A stretch of DNA of 64,000 nt from positions 31,704-95,703 of the forward strand of contig UQSX01000003.1 of NCBI GenBank assembly GCA_900543715.1, written 5' to 3'. The stretch comes from an uncultured Blautia sp. (GTDB taxonomy: Bacteria > Bacillota > Clostridia > Lachnospirales > Lachnospiraceae). Both the position numbers and the translations under genes were made by a program. Positions 1 to 7,858 of the stretch are shown piece by piece. The notes under the pieces are model-generated. The model saw only the letters and a list, made by a program, of their open reading frames with translations, was not told where the DNA came from and did not search any database. Numbering within the stretch: position 1 is the first letter of the stretch; every line of letters starts with the position of its first letter.

Positions 1-1293
1 AAGGCTGCAGATACCTCTTTAGAGGAATTGCCGTCAATTCAGGCTAAATTAAAATATTATACAGAAGCTGGTTTAGATGATAAATTAGCAATATTTAGGA
101 GACTATCTTCTGAAGAAGGGCAATTTAATGCGATTCAAAATTCTTTGAATTTAAAGCCAACTCATTATCAAACGATAGCTGTTGGAGAATATCAAAATCT
201 TGAATTAATAGCAATTTCACAGGAGATCGAAGGATTCAATAGTAAAGTAAATGAGCTGAACTCTCAATATGATGGATTGCTAAAAAAATTGAAGCAATCA
301 TTTAGTGAGCATAAGAAAAAATGGGAAGATGGAAAATCAGAATATGATGATCAGCTTAAACAGTCACTTAAAGCTATGGAGGGCGTTCAAGATATGTCAA
401 GCCAAGATATTGTTGATGAATACAGTGATTTAGTAAAAAAAGCTGAAGAATGCAAACCTCTTGCTGAAAAACAGAATAGACTTAAAACAGAGCTTTCGGG
501 TGCAACGGAGAGCAGGGCTACATTAATTGAATGTTATAAAACTATTTGTGATGAACGAGATCGTTGTTTAAAACAGAATATTAAAAATATTAATAAGAAA
601 AAGTTATGTGGAACAGTTCGACTTGATATCAAATTCCGGCAGAATAAAAGGAAGTTGTTAGATTATTTGACTTCACTCCTGGCAGGAGTTGGAACGAAAA
701 GTATCAGTGGAATTGCAGAGTATAATGATTTTGATGTCTTTACTTTTGCAAATGATTGTAGACAAGGAGCTGATAAATTAATAGAGATCTATGGATTGAC
801 AAAGAGAGTTGCTGATACAATTGTATCAACATTGACGGAAGAAAATCTAAGGTTTATCGAGGAAATGGAACTCGAAGATATTGTAGAAATAGAGCTAAAT
901 GTTAATGGAAAATTTAAAAAATTAAAAGATTTATCAAAAGGACAGCAGTGTACAGCAATATTAAATCTTCTTCTTCTTGATAACAAAGATCCGTTGATTA
1001 TCGACCAGCCAGAAGATAATCTTGATAATTCATTCATTGCCGAAAATTTAGTAAAAACATTAAGAAATAACAAAATTAAGCGGCAATATATTTTGGCTAC
1101 TCATAATGCTAATATTCCGGTCTTTGGCGATGCTGAACAAATAATCACTATGGAAGAGGAAGAAGGGAATGGTCGGATAGCCATTGATGGACTGGGTTCG
1201 ATTGATGACCAAGGTGTTAAAGAAAAAGTAATTGGCATACTTGAAGGTGGTCCTGACGCCTTTAGAATGCGCGAAGAAAAATATGGGATATAA
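1..1293 (+). CDS. C-terminal part of a large SMC/ABC-like ATPase (5' end outside window)
   Basis: The reading frame is open from base 1, so this is the last ~430 residues of a longer protein. The middle is charged and probably coiled coil (roughly residues 60-200). The end has the ABC/SMC-type ATPase half: a degenerate signature LSKGQQ, a Walker B/D-loop DQPEDNLDN and a switch histidine in ATHNAN. This layout (long coiled coil, then a C-terminal ATPase half) is known from SMC-like and TrlF-like ATPases, often in defence or mobile regions; the N-terminal Walker A is not in the window, so the family is not fixed. A+T content is higher than the backbone to the right, in keeping with acquired DNA. 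Confidence 0.75.
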   Translation, partial: KAADTSLEELPSIQAKLKYYTEAGLDDKLAIFRRLSSEEGQFNAIQNSLNLKPTHYQTIAVGEYQNLELIAISQEIEGFNSKVNELNSQYDGLLKKLKQSFSEHKKKWEDGKSEYDDQLKQSLKAMEGVQDMSSQDIVDEYSDLVKKAEECKPLAEKQNRLKTELSGATESRATLIECYKTICDERDRCLKQNIKNINKKKLCGTVRLDIKFRQNKRKLLDYLTSLLAGVGTKSISGIAEYNDFDVFTFANDCRQGADKLIEIYGLTKRVADTIVSTLTEENLRFIEEMELEDIVEIELNVNGKFKKLKDLSKGQQCTAILNLLLLDNKDPLIIDQPEDNLDNSFIAENLVKTLRNNKIKRQYILATHNANIPVFGDAEQIITMEEEEGNGRIAIDGLGSIDDQGVKEKVIGILEGGPDAFRMREEKYGI

Positions 1294-1395
1294 TTGTTTG
1301 TAATAGTGTTAGGTTTGCATTTTTTGTTCACGAGCTATTCTATTTCATTATAGAATTAGTTAAATATAGGGAAAAGAGATGTGGGTTAAATAAGA

Positions 1396-1440
1396 AAAAG
1401 GTCGTTGCAGTATTAGAGCCATGTATTTTCAGCGGCCTTT
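1396..1440 (-). terminator. Intrinsic terminator of the XRE gene
   Basis: Arms AAAGGTCGTTG and CAGCGGCCTTT pair over 11 bp with G-U wobbles. On the minus strand a U-rich tract follows. The hairpin overlaps the stop codon of the minus-strand regulator. Confidence 0.6.
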
Positions 1441-1636
1441 AATCATAAAATTTCACGATCTTATTCAAATCGGCACATTCCAAAATTCTTGAAAGTTTTT
1501 CAAGGGTGTTCAGTGTGATGTTCTTATTCTTTTTCAGAGAATCCAAGGTTTTATTATCAATACCGCTTTTTAAAAGCTGGTACTGAGTGATACCTTTTTG
1601 TTCCATGGTTTCCCACAGTGGGCTAAAATCTATCAT
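1439..1636 (-). CDS. Small XRE/Cro-type helix-turn-helix regulator
   Basis: A 65-residue protein made almost entirely of a Cro/C1-type HTH: GITQYQLLKSGI forms the first helices and NKTLDSLKKNKNITLNTLEKL the recognition part. The ATG at 1636 is preferred over an upstream GTG at 1645 because AAAGGGG lies 8 nt before it. It is transcribed divergently from the hypothetical gene at 1754, and a perfect palindrome lies between them, so it probably represses one or both promoters. Such small XRE proteins are typical control genes of integrative elements or toxin-antitoxin pairs. The family call is firm, the role inferred. Confidence 0.8.
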   Translation of the reverse strand: MIDFSPLWETMEQKGITQYQLLKSGIDNKTLDSLKKNKNITLNTLEKLSRILECADLNKIVKFYD

Positions 1637-1696
1637 ATTGAACACCCCTTTCCGACTAAAGATAATTCAATTATAGGAGCTACCGTTAGAAAACAA

Positions 1697-1727
1697 CATT
1701 GTGGAGATATCCACAATGCTGTATAAT
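1697..1727 (+). promoter_or_regulatory. Promoter of the 117-aa gene with an overlapping operator palindrome
   Basis: -35 TTGTGG (1699-1704), 17-bp spacer, -10 TATAAT (1722-1727). A perfect 9-bp inverted repeat, CATTGTGGA / TCCACAATG with 4 bp between (1697-1718), covers the -35 box and most of the spacer. This is the natural operator for the divergent XRE protein. Confidence 0.65.
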
Positions 1728-1753
1728 AGATATGTGAACGGGAGGCTCCTATT

Positions 1754-2107
1754 ATGCATGAAGGGGAAAAAATAAATAAGAGACTTTGTAAATTTTTTAT
1801 TGAGACATTTGAATTCACAGATGAACAATTAGCAGCGATAGATTATCAGATTCCCATGACACAAGAGATTTATGATTCTGTCCTGGATCGTTGCATGGAA
1901 CTGGGAACGGCTGCGGATGATTTGTTTTATAGGATGTTACTTGAGTATCCGGACTTTCTGTCTGTTTATGCCCAGAAAATAGAAGATGAAGTAAACGAAA
2001 AATATGCAGATATAGATATACCAGAATCTTCCCCGGAAGAATTAGATGCTGGCTGGGAAGATCTATGTCGTAGGATCCGAGAAAAATATGGCGAAGATGC
2101 AATATAA
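1754..2107 (+). CDS. Hypothetical acidic protein, 117 aa
   Basis: I do not recognise this family. The product is acidic and probably all helical, with no membrane segment, signal peptide or cysteine pattern. The start is fixed by GGGAGG 8 nt before the ATG. It has its own promoter with an operator-like palindrome and sits divergent to an XRE regulator, followed by a strong terminator, so it is a single-gene unit. It could be the partner of the XRE protein (toxin or accessory), but nothing in the sequence shows that. Confidence 0.65.
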   Translation: MHEGEKINKRLCKFFIETFEFTDEQLAAIDYQIPMTQEIYDSVLDRCMELGTAADDLFYRMLLEYPDFLSVYAQKIEDEVNEKYADIDIPESSPEELDAGWEDLCRRIREKYGEDAI

Positions 2108-2145
2108 TAAAATGCATTTTCAATCATAAGTTGAATATGGCCAAT

Positions 2146-2179
2146 ACGCATTCAGTTTGAAACTGGGTGCGTTTTTTTT
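2146..2179 (+). terminator. Intrinsic terminator after the 117-aa gene
   Basis: ACGCATTCAGTTT pairs with AAACTGGGTGCGT and is followed by eight T. Confidence 0.85.
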
Positions 2180-2442
2180 GCCTTTTTAATATCCTATCTC
2201 CAAACACTGTATAATCCTCGGATTTCCTTTCTATAAGTGAGGGAAATATTTTTTGAAACAGAAAATTAAAAGACTTTTCGAATCTCCTTGTATTTCTGCC
2301 TCTGACAATTGGGTTAAGTGAGGGGATCTTTAAAGAATAAAAAAGATAAGAGCGGATCTGGTTGATAAGAATAAAATTTATTTCTTTTTGACCCTGTATA
2401 ATAGCCGCTCCCGGTTACGTTAAGTGAGGGGGTAGATATTAT

Positions 2443-2458
2443 AGAGCAAGATCCACCC
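2443..2458 (+). repeat. 16-bp direct repeat, copy 1
   Basis: AGAGCAAGATCCACCC; identical copy 86 bp downstream. Confidence 0.9.
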
Positions 2459-2528
2459 GTGTTAAGCGGTTATGCCATTCCTGGCAATCCTCTAACTTAC
2501 AGGTTGAGCTCTTGATGGGGATTTTTCC

Positions 2529-2544
2529 AGAGCAAGATCCACCC
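2529..2544 (+). repeat. 16-bp direct repeat, copy 2
   Basis: AGAGCAAGATCCACCC, followed by CGTAATACACTATCGTGT, which contains a short ACAC/GTGT hairpin. Confidence 0.9.
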
Positions 2545-2746
2545 CGTAATACACTATCGTGTTTTCTTGTGTAGGGCTCTTGCCTGGGATTTCGATTCCC
2601 CATACCCTCGATGATCTGCCAATCTGGCCGATATTGGCGTCTACTGGAAAGTGGGACGCAGCACAAAAGGAAGATTCCGGCAGGACTGCCGGTTCTCCCA
2701 TTTGTGATGTTACTGAAGTAATAGAAAAGAGAAGAAAGGAGGAGTC

Positions 2747-3133
2747 ATGAGAAAAAAGAGATTAGAACGGGAACGGAACCATCCGCATTTTGTCGGAGTC
2801 CGACTTTCGGATATTGAGCTGGAACTTCTGGACAGGAAGGCAGAGATTCTGGGGGTGTCCAGATCCGAATGCCTGCGGAAATTGCTGGTGGAAAAGGAGA
2901 TTGTGCATCGGGTAGAAGTGGTCGCCGATATGGAAGAACTGCGAAGTCTGGTGGGGGCATATGGAAAGATCGGTGTGAATTTGAATCAGATTGCACGGTA
3001 CTTCAATACGGGCGGGGAACGTTCGCTGGCTATGGAAGATGAAATCCGTCACTGCATTGCGGAATTGTTTGCACTCAGGGAAGAAGTGTTGAAGATGGCA
3101 GGAGATTTTGAACGGGATTACCGGGGCAGTTAA
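2747..3133 (+). CDS. mobC: MobC-type relaxosome accessory protein
   Basis: A 128-residue basic protein. The N-terminal part (about 20-50) looks like a ribbon-helix-helix segment, VRLSDIELELLDRKAE followed by GVSRSECLRKLL. The centre carries the MobC hallmark GKIGVNLNQIARYFNTGG (about 76-93). MobC proteins bind oriT and help the relaxase to open it. The start follows AAAGGAGG. A relaxase gene normally lies just downstream; here only about 210 bp of repeated sequence and then a replication cassette follow, so this mobC is an orphan within the window. Confidence 0.85.
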   Translation: MRKKRLERERNHPHFVGVRLSDIELELLDRKAEILGVSRSECLRKLLVEKEIVHRVEVVADMEELRSLVGAYGKIGVNLNQIARYFNTGGERSLAMEDEIRHCIAELFALREEVLKMAGDFERDYRGS

Positions 3134-3155
3134 AGTAGTCCAGATGAATCGTTCC

Positions 3156-3290
3156 AAAATGATACCGAAACACGACCAAACAGCGTTTTCTGCCGTCAGA
3201 CAGGATAAAACCCCAGGCAAATATATTTGAAGTCAAAAAAGCCTGTCGTAAAGGGCAAAAAATGCAAAAAATGATACCGAAATGTGACCA
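3156..3290 (+). repeat. Direct repeat carried by two tiny reading frames
   Basis: AAAATGATACCGAAA occurs at 3156 and 3268, each followed after three bases by GACCA. The two copies lie in the same relative frame of two small open frames, 3144-3230 (28 codons) and 3262-3357 (31 codons), both reading KMIPKxD. They occupy the place where a relaxase gene would be expected. The frames may be real small genes or the remains of a duplication; neither has a strong ribosome site. Confidence 0.5.
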
Positions 3291-3344
3291 TATTTCGCTG
3301 TCCTGTACAGGGCACTGTCAGGATGGCAGGAAGGAGGAATGTCT

Positions 3345-3554
3345 GTGCCGAGAATGAGCAAGAAAAGAAAACAGGAATTGGCCTTTTTTCTCAATGAAAG
3401 AGGGCGCATCGCCCACAATGATACCTGCAGGAAATGCGTCGGAGACTGCAAGCAGAGTTTCCGGACTGTGATTGTCTGTTGCCCCTGTTATGAATCCAAG
3501 CGAAGCCGCCGGCGGAAGATCAGACAGAAACAAAAGGATGGATGTGAAGAATAA
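3345..3554 (+). CDS. Small cysteine-rich basic protein
   Basis: A 69-residue protein with CRKCVGDC (about 28-35), a CCPC group and a very basic C-terminus (KRSRRRKIRQKQK). The cysteines could bind zinc and the basic tail nucleic acid. The start is set by AAGGAGG (3331-3337): the ATG at 3339 is too close, the GTG at 3345 sits 7 nt away. It overlaps the start of the replication initiator gene, so the two are probably translationally coupled. No function known to me. Confidence 0.55.
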   Translation: MPRMSKKRKQELAFFLNERGRIAHNDTCRKCVGDCKQSFRTVIVCCPCYESKRSRRRKIRQKQKDGCEE

Positions 3555-4284
3555 AGATCAAATGATATACATGACGGATCAGACCCAGATCCCGGTGTAT
3601 CTTCCTTACCCACGGTTTATGCTGGGGATGGATCTGACTCAGACAGCCAAGGTTTTGTATGCTCTGTTGCTGGATCGGGCGAGTCTTTCTAGGAAGACAG
3701 GGTGGAAGGATGAGGAGGGACACATTTTTGTGGTTTATCCCATTGTTTATCTGGCTGACGATCTTGGAAAGAGTCCCATGACTGTAAAAAAGGCATTGAA
3801 TGAACTGGAAGAAGCCGGACTTCTGGTAAGAAAAAAGCAGGGATTTTCAAAACCGAATCTGCTGTATGTCAGAATCCCGGCAGAGGGAAAGAAAAGTTTC
3901 CCTGTGAAGGATAGAAAAGTGTCCCTCAAAGGGAAAGAAAATGATACTTATGAGGGAAAGAAACCTGTCCCTGTGATGGATAGAAAAGTATCCCCTAATT
4001 ACTTAAATAATAGTTACTTGATATATAGTCAAACAAAGAAAGAGAGAGAGGCGTGCTCTGCCTATGGCGAATATCACAATGTGTTTCTCTCCGAATCAGA
4101 ATATGGAGAATTGAAACAGGAGATCCGGGAATTAGACAGGCTGATCGAGGAGCTGTCCAGTTATATGCGTTCCAGTGGAAAGCAATATGCCGATCATGCC
4201 GTTACCTTGAGAAGATGGGCAGAGCGGTCAGCCCCGGTAAAAAACATTCCGGATTATACCTGCAGTGAGGAGGACAGTCTATGA
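3538..4284 (+). CDS. Replication initiator protein A (RepA-like)
   Basis: About 248 residues. The N-terminal half (about 10-120) is the winged-helix initiator domain seen in Firmicute plasmids and integrative elements: YPRFMLGMDLTQTAKVLYALL, then a helix-turn-helix with GKSPMTVKKALNELEEAGLL. The C-terminal half is a poorly conserved linker with an imperfect internal repeat (KGKENDTYEGKK / PVPVMDRKVS appears twice in related form). Upstream in-frame starts are possible but the domain begins after 3538, so this start is a choice. It overlaps the next gene as ATGA, forming a replication pair with the DnaC-like ATPase. Confidence 0.75.
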   Translation: MDVKNKDQMIYMTDQTQIPVYLPYPRFMLGMDLTQTAKVLYALLLDRASLSRKTGWKDEEGHIFVVYPIVYLADDLGKSPMTVKKALNELEEAGLLVRKKQGFSKPNLLYVRIPAEGKKSFPVKDRKVSLKGKENDTYEGKKPVPVMDRKVSPNYLNNSYLIYSQTKKEREACSAYGEYHNVFLSESEYGELKQEIRELDRLIEELSSYMRSSGKQYADHAVTLRRWAERSAPVKNIPDYTCSEEDSL

Positions 4285-5135
4285 ACAAGATGGTAGAAGA
4301 AACAGTAAAGAACATGATGCAGCCGGGAGAAAGAAACGGGGAAGATTACATCGGAAAAGACGGGCTCCTGTATTGTGGACAATGCCATGAACCGAAGGAG
4401 GCTTATTTCAATCAGGAGAAAGTCGGAGTTTTGGGAATAAAAAAACATCCGCGTGAATGTGAGTGCCGGAGACAAAAGAGAAAAGAGGAGGAACAGTACC
4501 GGGAACAGCAGCGCCATGAAGCTGTAGTCAGAGAATTGAAGGAACATTGTTTTTCGGATAGATCCATGAAGGAATGGACATTTGAGAATGATAAAGGGCT
4601 TTCCGAAAATATCATGCTTGCAAAGCTGTATGTGAAAGACTGGGAAACAATGAAGGCGGAGAATACAGGCTATCTCTTCTGGGGAGCAGTGGGAACCGGG
4701 AAAAGCTTTCTGGCGGGCTGTATTGCCAATGCACTGCTGGAACAGGAGATAGCAGTGCGCATGAACAATTTCGCGGAAGTGCTGAATGATCTGTCTGCTA
4801 ATTTTTCAGAGAAGAATACATACATAAAAAATCTGTGCAGAGTTCCGTTGCTGATTCTGGATGATTTTGGTATGGAGCGGGGGACAGAGTACGGACTGGA
4901 ACAGATCTATGCGGTGATTGACGGCAGATATCGGAGTGGGAAGCCCCTGATCGCGACGACCAATCTGACACTGCAGGAGTTAAAGAATCCGCAGGATACA
5001 GCGCATGCCAGGATTTATGACCGGTTGCTGGAGATGTGCGTGCCGGTTCAGTTTAAAGGGGAGAGTTTTCGAAAACGTACGGCTCAGGAAAAGCTGGGGC
5101 GGATGCAGAAAAGAATAAAGGAGGAGATGAGGTAA
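4281..5135 (+). CDS. DnaC/IstB-like AAA+ ATPase, helicase loader type
   Basis: A 284-residue protein with an N-terminal zinc-finger-like set (CGQC at 32-35, CEC at 60-62) and a C-terminal AAA+ domain with Walker A GAVGTGKS (135-142), Walker B LLILDDFG and a sensor region IATTNLT. DnaC-family proteins load the replicative helicase. The start overlaps the initiator stop (ATGA) and the next gene follows the stop immediately, so initiator, loader and small HTH gene form one unit. This supports autonomous or rolling replication of the element after excision. Confidence 0.85.
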   Translation: MNKMVEETVKNMMQPGERNGEDYIGKDGLLYCGQCHEPKEAYFNQEKVGVLGIKKHPRECECRRQKRKEEEQYREQQRHEAVVRELKEHCFSDRSMKEWTFENDKGLSENIMLAKLYVKDWETMKAENTGYLFWGAVGTGKSFLAGCIANALLEQEIAVRMNNFAEVLNDLSANFSEKNTYIKNLCRVPLLILDDFGMERGTEYGLEQIYAVIDGRYRSGKPLIATTNLTLQELKNPQDTAHARIYDRLLEMCVPVQFKGESFRKRTAQEKLGRMQKRIKEEMR

Positions 5136-5330
5136 ATGAGACAGACAAAAGAAAGAGAGAGCAACTGCCGTCTGGCAGTGGATATTGAAGGTCTGGCCGC
5201 TATGCTTTCCTGCGGACAGATGACTGCAAGGAAGATTGCGGAAGATGCAGGAGCCCGGATCACCATCGGCCGCCGGGTATTGTATTCCGTACAGAAAGTG
5301 GAAAAATACCTGGAAGCAATAGCGGAATAG
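5136..5330 (+). CDS. Small excisionase-like DNA-binding protein
   Basis: 64 residues with a MerR/Xis-like winged-helix fold: LAAMLSCGQMTARKIAEDAGA, then RRVLYSVQKVEKYLEAIA, the usual pattern of the N-terminal helix-turn-helix and the wing that ends in a Y-x-V helix. The gene starts directly after the loader stop and lies 81 bp before the integrase, the normal place of Xis in Tn916-type elements. Directionality factor is therefore the likely role. Confidence 0.7.
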   Translation: MRQTKERESNCRLAVDIEGLAAMLSCGQMTARKIAEDAGARITIGRRVLYSVQKVEKYLEAIAE

Positions 5331-5411
5331 AGGAACACGGATGTGCGTGGGGTTGGTTTTGTGCTATACTTTTCATAGACAGGACAAGACCATTCCCCAC
5401 AACAGGGAGGT

Positions 5412-6650
5412 GTGGAAATTAGAGAAAGGAATGGTTTTGTGGCAAGAAAAGACAATAGAGGAAGAAATCTGAGGACCGGGGAATACCAGCGCAAGGATGG
5501 ACTCTATATGTACCGGTACAAAGATGAACGGACTGGCAGACGTCTGGCCGTTTATTCTCCGGATCTGGCTGAACTCAGGAAAAAAGAAAAAGAGATTGAG
5601 AAAGACCAGAGCGAAGGAATTCTGACCGATACCCAATGCAAGAACATGACTCTCAATGACCTGTTTGAGATCCACATGGATACCAGAAAGCTGGCAGAGA
5701 GTACACAGGCCAATTACAGAAGGATGTGGAACAGTCTTGTGAGGAATGAACTCGGACAGATGAAAGTGGTACAGGTAAGACCATCTCATGTACGCCTGTT
5801 TTATTCCCGGCTGAGCAAACAGAAATATTCCCACAGTACCATCAAGTTTCTCCATAATATGATCTTACCGAGCTTTGAGGTGGCCGTAGATGATGATATC
5901 ATCCGGAAGAATCCGGCCAAGAGAACGCTGGGAGATTATGGGGAACCGGAAAAGAAACGCACCGCCCTGTCCTTTGACCAGCAGAAAAATCTGCTGAACT
6001 ATGTAAAGAACAGCGAGGTATTCCATATCTATCTGCCACTTTTGCAGGTGATGATCGGAACCGGACTCCGCTGTGGGGAGCTGATCGGACTCACCTGGAA
6101 GGATGTAGATCTGAAGACCAGGACCGTATACGTGAATCATCAGCTAATCTATAAGAACTATGGAGATGGGTGTGATTTTCATGTGACCATGCCGAAGACA
6201 GAAGCCGGGATCCGGGAGATACCCATGAGCAAGATGGTGGCAAAAGCCTTTGAGACCCAGAGACGGCTGAATTTTCAGATGGGGATTCCAAGGGATGTGA
6301 AAATCGAAGGGCTTTCGAATTTCGTATTCATGAGCAGGAGCGGGCGTCCTATGATGCCGACTACCGTGAACTTTATTCTTCGGGATATTGTGAAGGCGTA
6401 TAACGAGGAAGAAAATGAGCGGGCAAAGCGGGAGAGGAGAAAGCCGGAAGAGCTGCCTCATATCTCCGCCCACATTCTCAGACATACGGCTTGTACCAGA
6501 ATGGCAGAGACGGATCTGGATATGAAAGTTGTTCAGTATGTGATGGGACATGCGAACATCAGTGTCACGATGGAAGTTTATAACCATATCACAGACCGAT
6601 CCAGGATCGAAAAAGAGATTGCGAAGATGGATTTGGTGCAGATTATGTGA
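5412..6650 (+). CDS. int: Tn916-type tyrosine recombinase (integrase)
   Basis: 412 residues. Order: N-terminal arm-binding domain (1-65, KDGLYMYRYKDE), SAM-like core-binding domain (about 80-170), catalytic domain. Catalytic residues visible: Arg in TGLRCGELIGL, HILRHT (His-x-x-Arg), GHANISVTMEVYNH with the second His and the nucleophilic Tyr. The frame opens with GTG at 5412 only 1 nt after AGGGAGG, so the exact start is uncertain. The gene ends the accessory cassette and is followed by iterons that look like its arm sites. All catalytic residues are present, so it is probably active. Confidence 0.92.
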   Translation: MEIRERNGFVARKDNRGRNLRTGEYQRKDGLYMYRYKDERTGRRLAVYSPDLAELRKKEKEIEKDQSEGILTDTQCKNMTLNDLFEIHMDTRKLAESTQANYRRMWNSLVRNELGQMKVVQVRPSHVRLFYSRLSKQKYSHSTIKFLHNMILPSFEVAVDDDIIRKNPAKRTLGDYGEPEKKRTALSFDQQKNLLNYVKNSEVFHIYLPLLQVMIGTGLRCGELIGLTWKDVDLKTRTVYVNHQLIYKNYGDGCDFHVTMPKTEAGIREIPMSKMVAKAFETQRRLNFQMGIPRDVKIEGLSNFVFMSRSGRPMMPTTVNFILRDIVKAYNEEENERAKRERRKPEELPHISAHILRHTACTRMAETDLDMKVVQYVMGHANISVTMEVYNHITDRSRIEKEIAKMDLVQIM

Positions 6651-6731
6651 TTGGATTTTTAGCTTGCAAATTAGAGATTTTTGATTGCCTTGGAGTGAAA
6701 ATCATGAAAATATCGGATTTTTCTGCTTTTG

Positions 6732-6833
6732 ATGGTGTAGTAAATTAACTCAGATTTCCTTGAATTTACAGGGGATTTTGGAGGCCCCCGATTCTGAAAT
6801 TGGTGTAGAAATGGTGTAAAAATGGTGTAGTAA
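6732..6833 (+). repeat. ATGGTGTA iterons, candidate integrase arm sites
   Basis: Four copies of (A/T)TGGTGTA start at 6732, 6801, 6811 and 6822. The last three are nearly tandem with an 11-bp step. Tn916-type integrases bind 11-bp direct repeats near the element ends, so these mark the likely right end. The rest of 6651-6926 is A+T-rich, with a palindrome CCATTTTTTGA..AAAAAATTGG (6836-6864) and a doubled AAAGCCCG; the crossover site was not located. Confidence 0.5.
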
Positions 6834-6926
6834 GCCATTTTTTGAAAAAATCAAAAAATTGGAAAGCCCGAAAAAGCCCGTAAAATCAAGCTTTTTTTAG
6901 GTTTTCCAAAAAAAATATTAAAAAAA

Positions 6927-6969
6927 TTAGCACTCACCTCTTGACAGTGCTGATAATACGTGCTATATT
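6927..6969 (+). promoter_or_regulatory. hsp20 promoter with CIRCE-like operator
   Basis: TTAGCACTC (6927-6935), nine bases, then CAGTGCTGA (6945-6953): a CIRCE element with two mismatches in the right arm. It overlaps the -35 TTGACA (6941-6946); 17 bp further is -10 TATATT (6964-6969). Repression by HrcA is the expected control. Confidence 0.8.
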
Positions 6970-7089
6970 ACATATAGAACAAGAGAACAGAGATAAAAAG
7001 TAAGGTTCCCAAGTTCCGAAAACAACACTTCGGTTTTTCCAAAGTGCTAAAATAAATTTTTATATGTCTATTGAAAGGAGATATGACTT

Positions 7090-7536
7090 ATGATGATGCC
7101 TAGTATTTTTGGAGAAAATTTATTTGATGATTTTATGGATTTCCCATTTGACAGAGAATTCTTTGGAAGAAGACCTCTGTATGGAAACAGTGAGAAGAAC
7201 ATTATGAAGACAGATGTAAAAGAAACAGACAATGCTTATGAGCTGGATATTGATCTGCCAGGATTTAAGAAAGATGAAGTTACTGCAAAACTGGAGAATG
7301 GCTATCTGACCATCAGCGCTACAAAAGGCGTGAACAAGGACGAGCAGAATAAAGAAGGAAAATACATCCGCAGAGAGCGCTATGCAGGAGCTATGAGCAG
7401 AAGCTTCTATATAGGTGAAAATGTTCAGCAGGAAGACATTCATGCGAAGTTTGAAGATGGTATCTTGAAACTCACCGTTCCAAAAGAAGATCCTAAGAAA
7501 GTAGAAGAAAAGAAATATATCTCCATTGAGGGATAA
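7090..7536 (+). CDS. Small heat-shock protein, Hsp20/alpha-crystallin family
   Basis: 148 residues, the usual length. The alpha-crystallin domain spans about 38-140: ETDNAYELDIDLPGFKKDEV, then NGYLTISA and the closing strand DGILKLTVPK with the conserved A/G-x-L-like motif. The C-terminal I-x-I/V anchor is present as YISIEG. These proteins hold unfolding proteins for the ATP-dependent chaperones. AAAGGAG lies 9 nt before the ATG. It is a single-gene unit with its own CIRCE-type promoter and terminator, and is probably the first backbone gene right of the integrated element. Confidence 0.93.
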   Translation: MMMPSIFGENLFDDFMDFPFDREFFGRRPLYGNSEKNIMKTDVKETDNAYELDIDLPGFKKDEVTAKLENGYLTISATKGVNKDEQNKEGKYIRRERYAGAMSRSFYIGENVQQEDIHAKFEDGILKLTVPKEDPKKVEEKKYISIEG

Positions 7537-7569
7537 AATAACAGTGCCGTAGCCTTGGCTGCCTGAGAA

Positions 7570-7618
7570 AAGGCCTGGAAACAGTCAACAGAAAGACTTG
7601 TTTCCGGGCCTTAATTTT
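7570..7618 (+). terminator. Terminator after hsp20
   Basis: AAGGCCTGGAAACA pairs with TGTTTCCGGGCCTT (one mismatch), then AATTTTAT. Confidence 0.75.
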
Positions 7619-7695
7619 ATGTGAAGTTATATATGCAGAAGACACGCCGCTTTTTGTTTCTGACAGGCGGTAACAGACAGGGGATTAAAAAGGGG

Positions 7696-7748
7696 TTGAC
7701 AAATATTCTTTTATAGTATATTATTCCTATAAAATTACTAGGAAATAA
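7696..7748 (+). promoter_or_regulatory. cysK promoter and downstream palindrome
   Basis: TTGACA (7696-7701), 17 bp, TATTAT (7719-7724). An imperfect inverted repeat TTATTCCTA / TAGGAAATAA (7721-7748) covers the -10 end and the start site, a good operator position for the Rrf2-type regulator encoded after cysK. The leader further contains a perfect CCGCTG-CAGA-CAGCGG hairpin (7754-7769) and a segment at 7790-7830 that resembles the hairpin at 9553-9600. Confidence 0.7.
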
Positions 7749-7858
7749 AAATTCCGCTGCAGACAGCGGGACATTCACCCTCTCAGCAGTTGCCAAAAGT
7801 GCGGGCAGACATGGCCCTTGGTTTACTGTCTGAGGAAATAAAAGAAAGGCGGTATTTT

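Larger units (their letters stand above)
2234..2692 (+). other. Repeat-rich non-coding region, candidate transfer origin (oriT)
   Basis: About 570 bp without a convincing gene lies directly upstream of mobC. It holds three direct copies of TAAGTGAGGG (2234, 2315, 2421), two copies of a 16-bp repeat AGAGCAAGATCCACCC (2443, 2529), and a perfect 7-bp hairpin CCGGCAG-GA-CTGCCGG (2677-2692). Direct repeats plus hairpins beside a relaxosome gene are the usual anatomy of an oriT. No nick site of a known class could be assigned. Confidence 0.45.

Noticed and set aside
2584..2602. T-arm-like sequence TGGGATTTCGATTCCCCA, possible tRNA 3' end at an attachment site
   Set aside because: No acceptor, anticodon or D arm can be drawn around it; it is more likely one of the hairpins of the oriT-like region.
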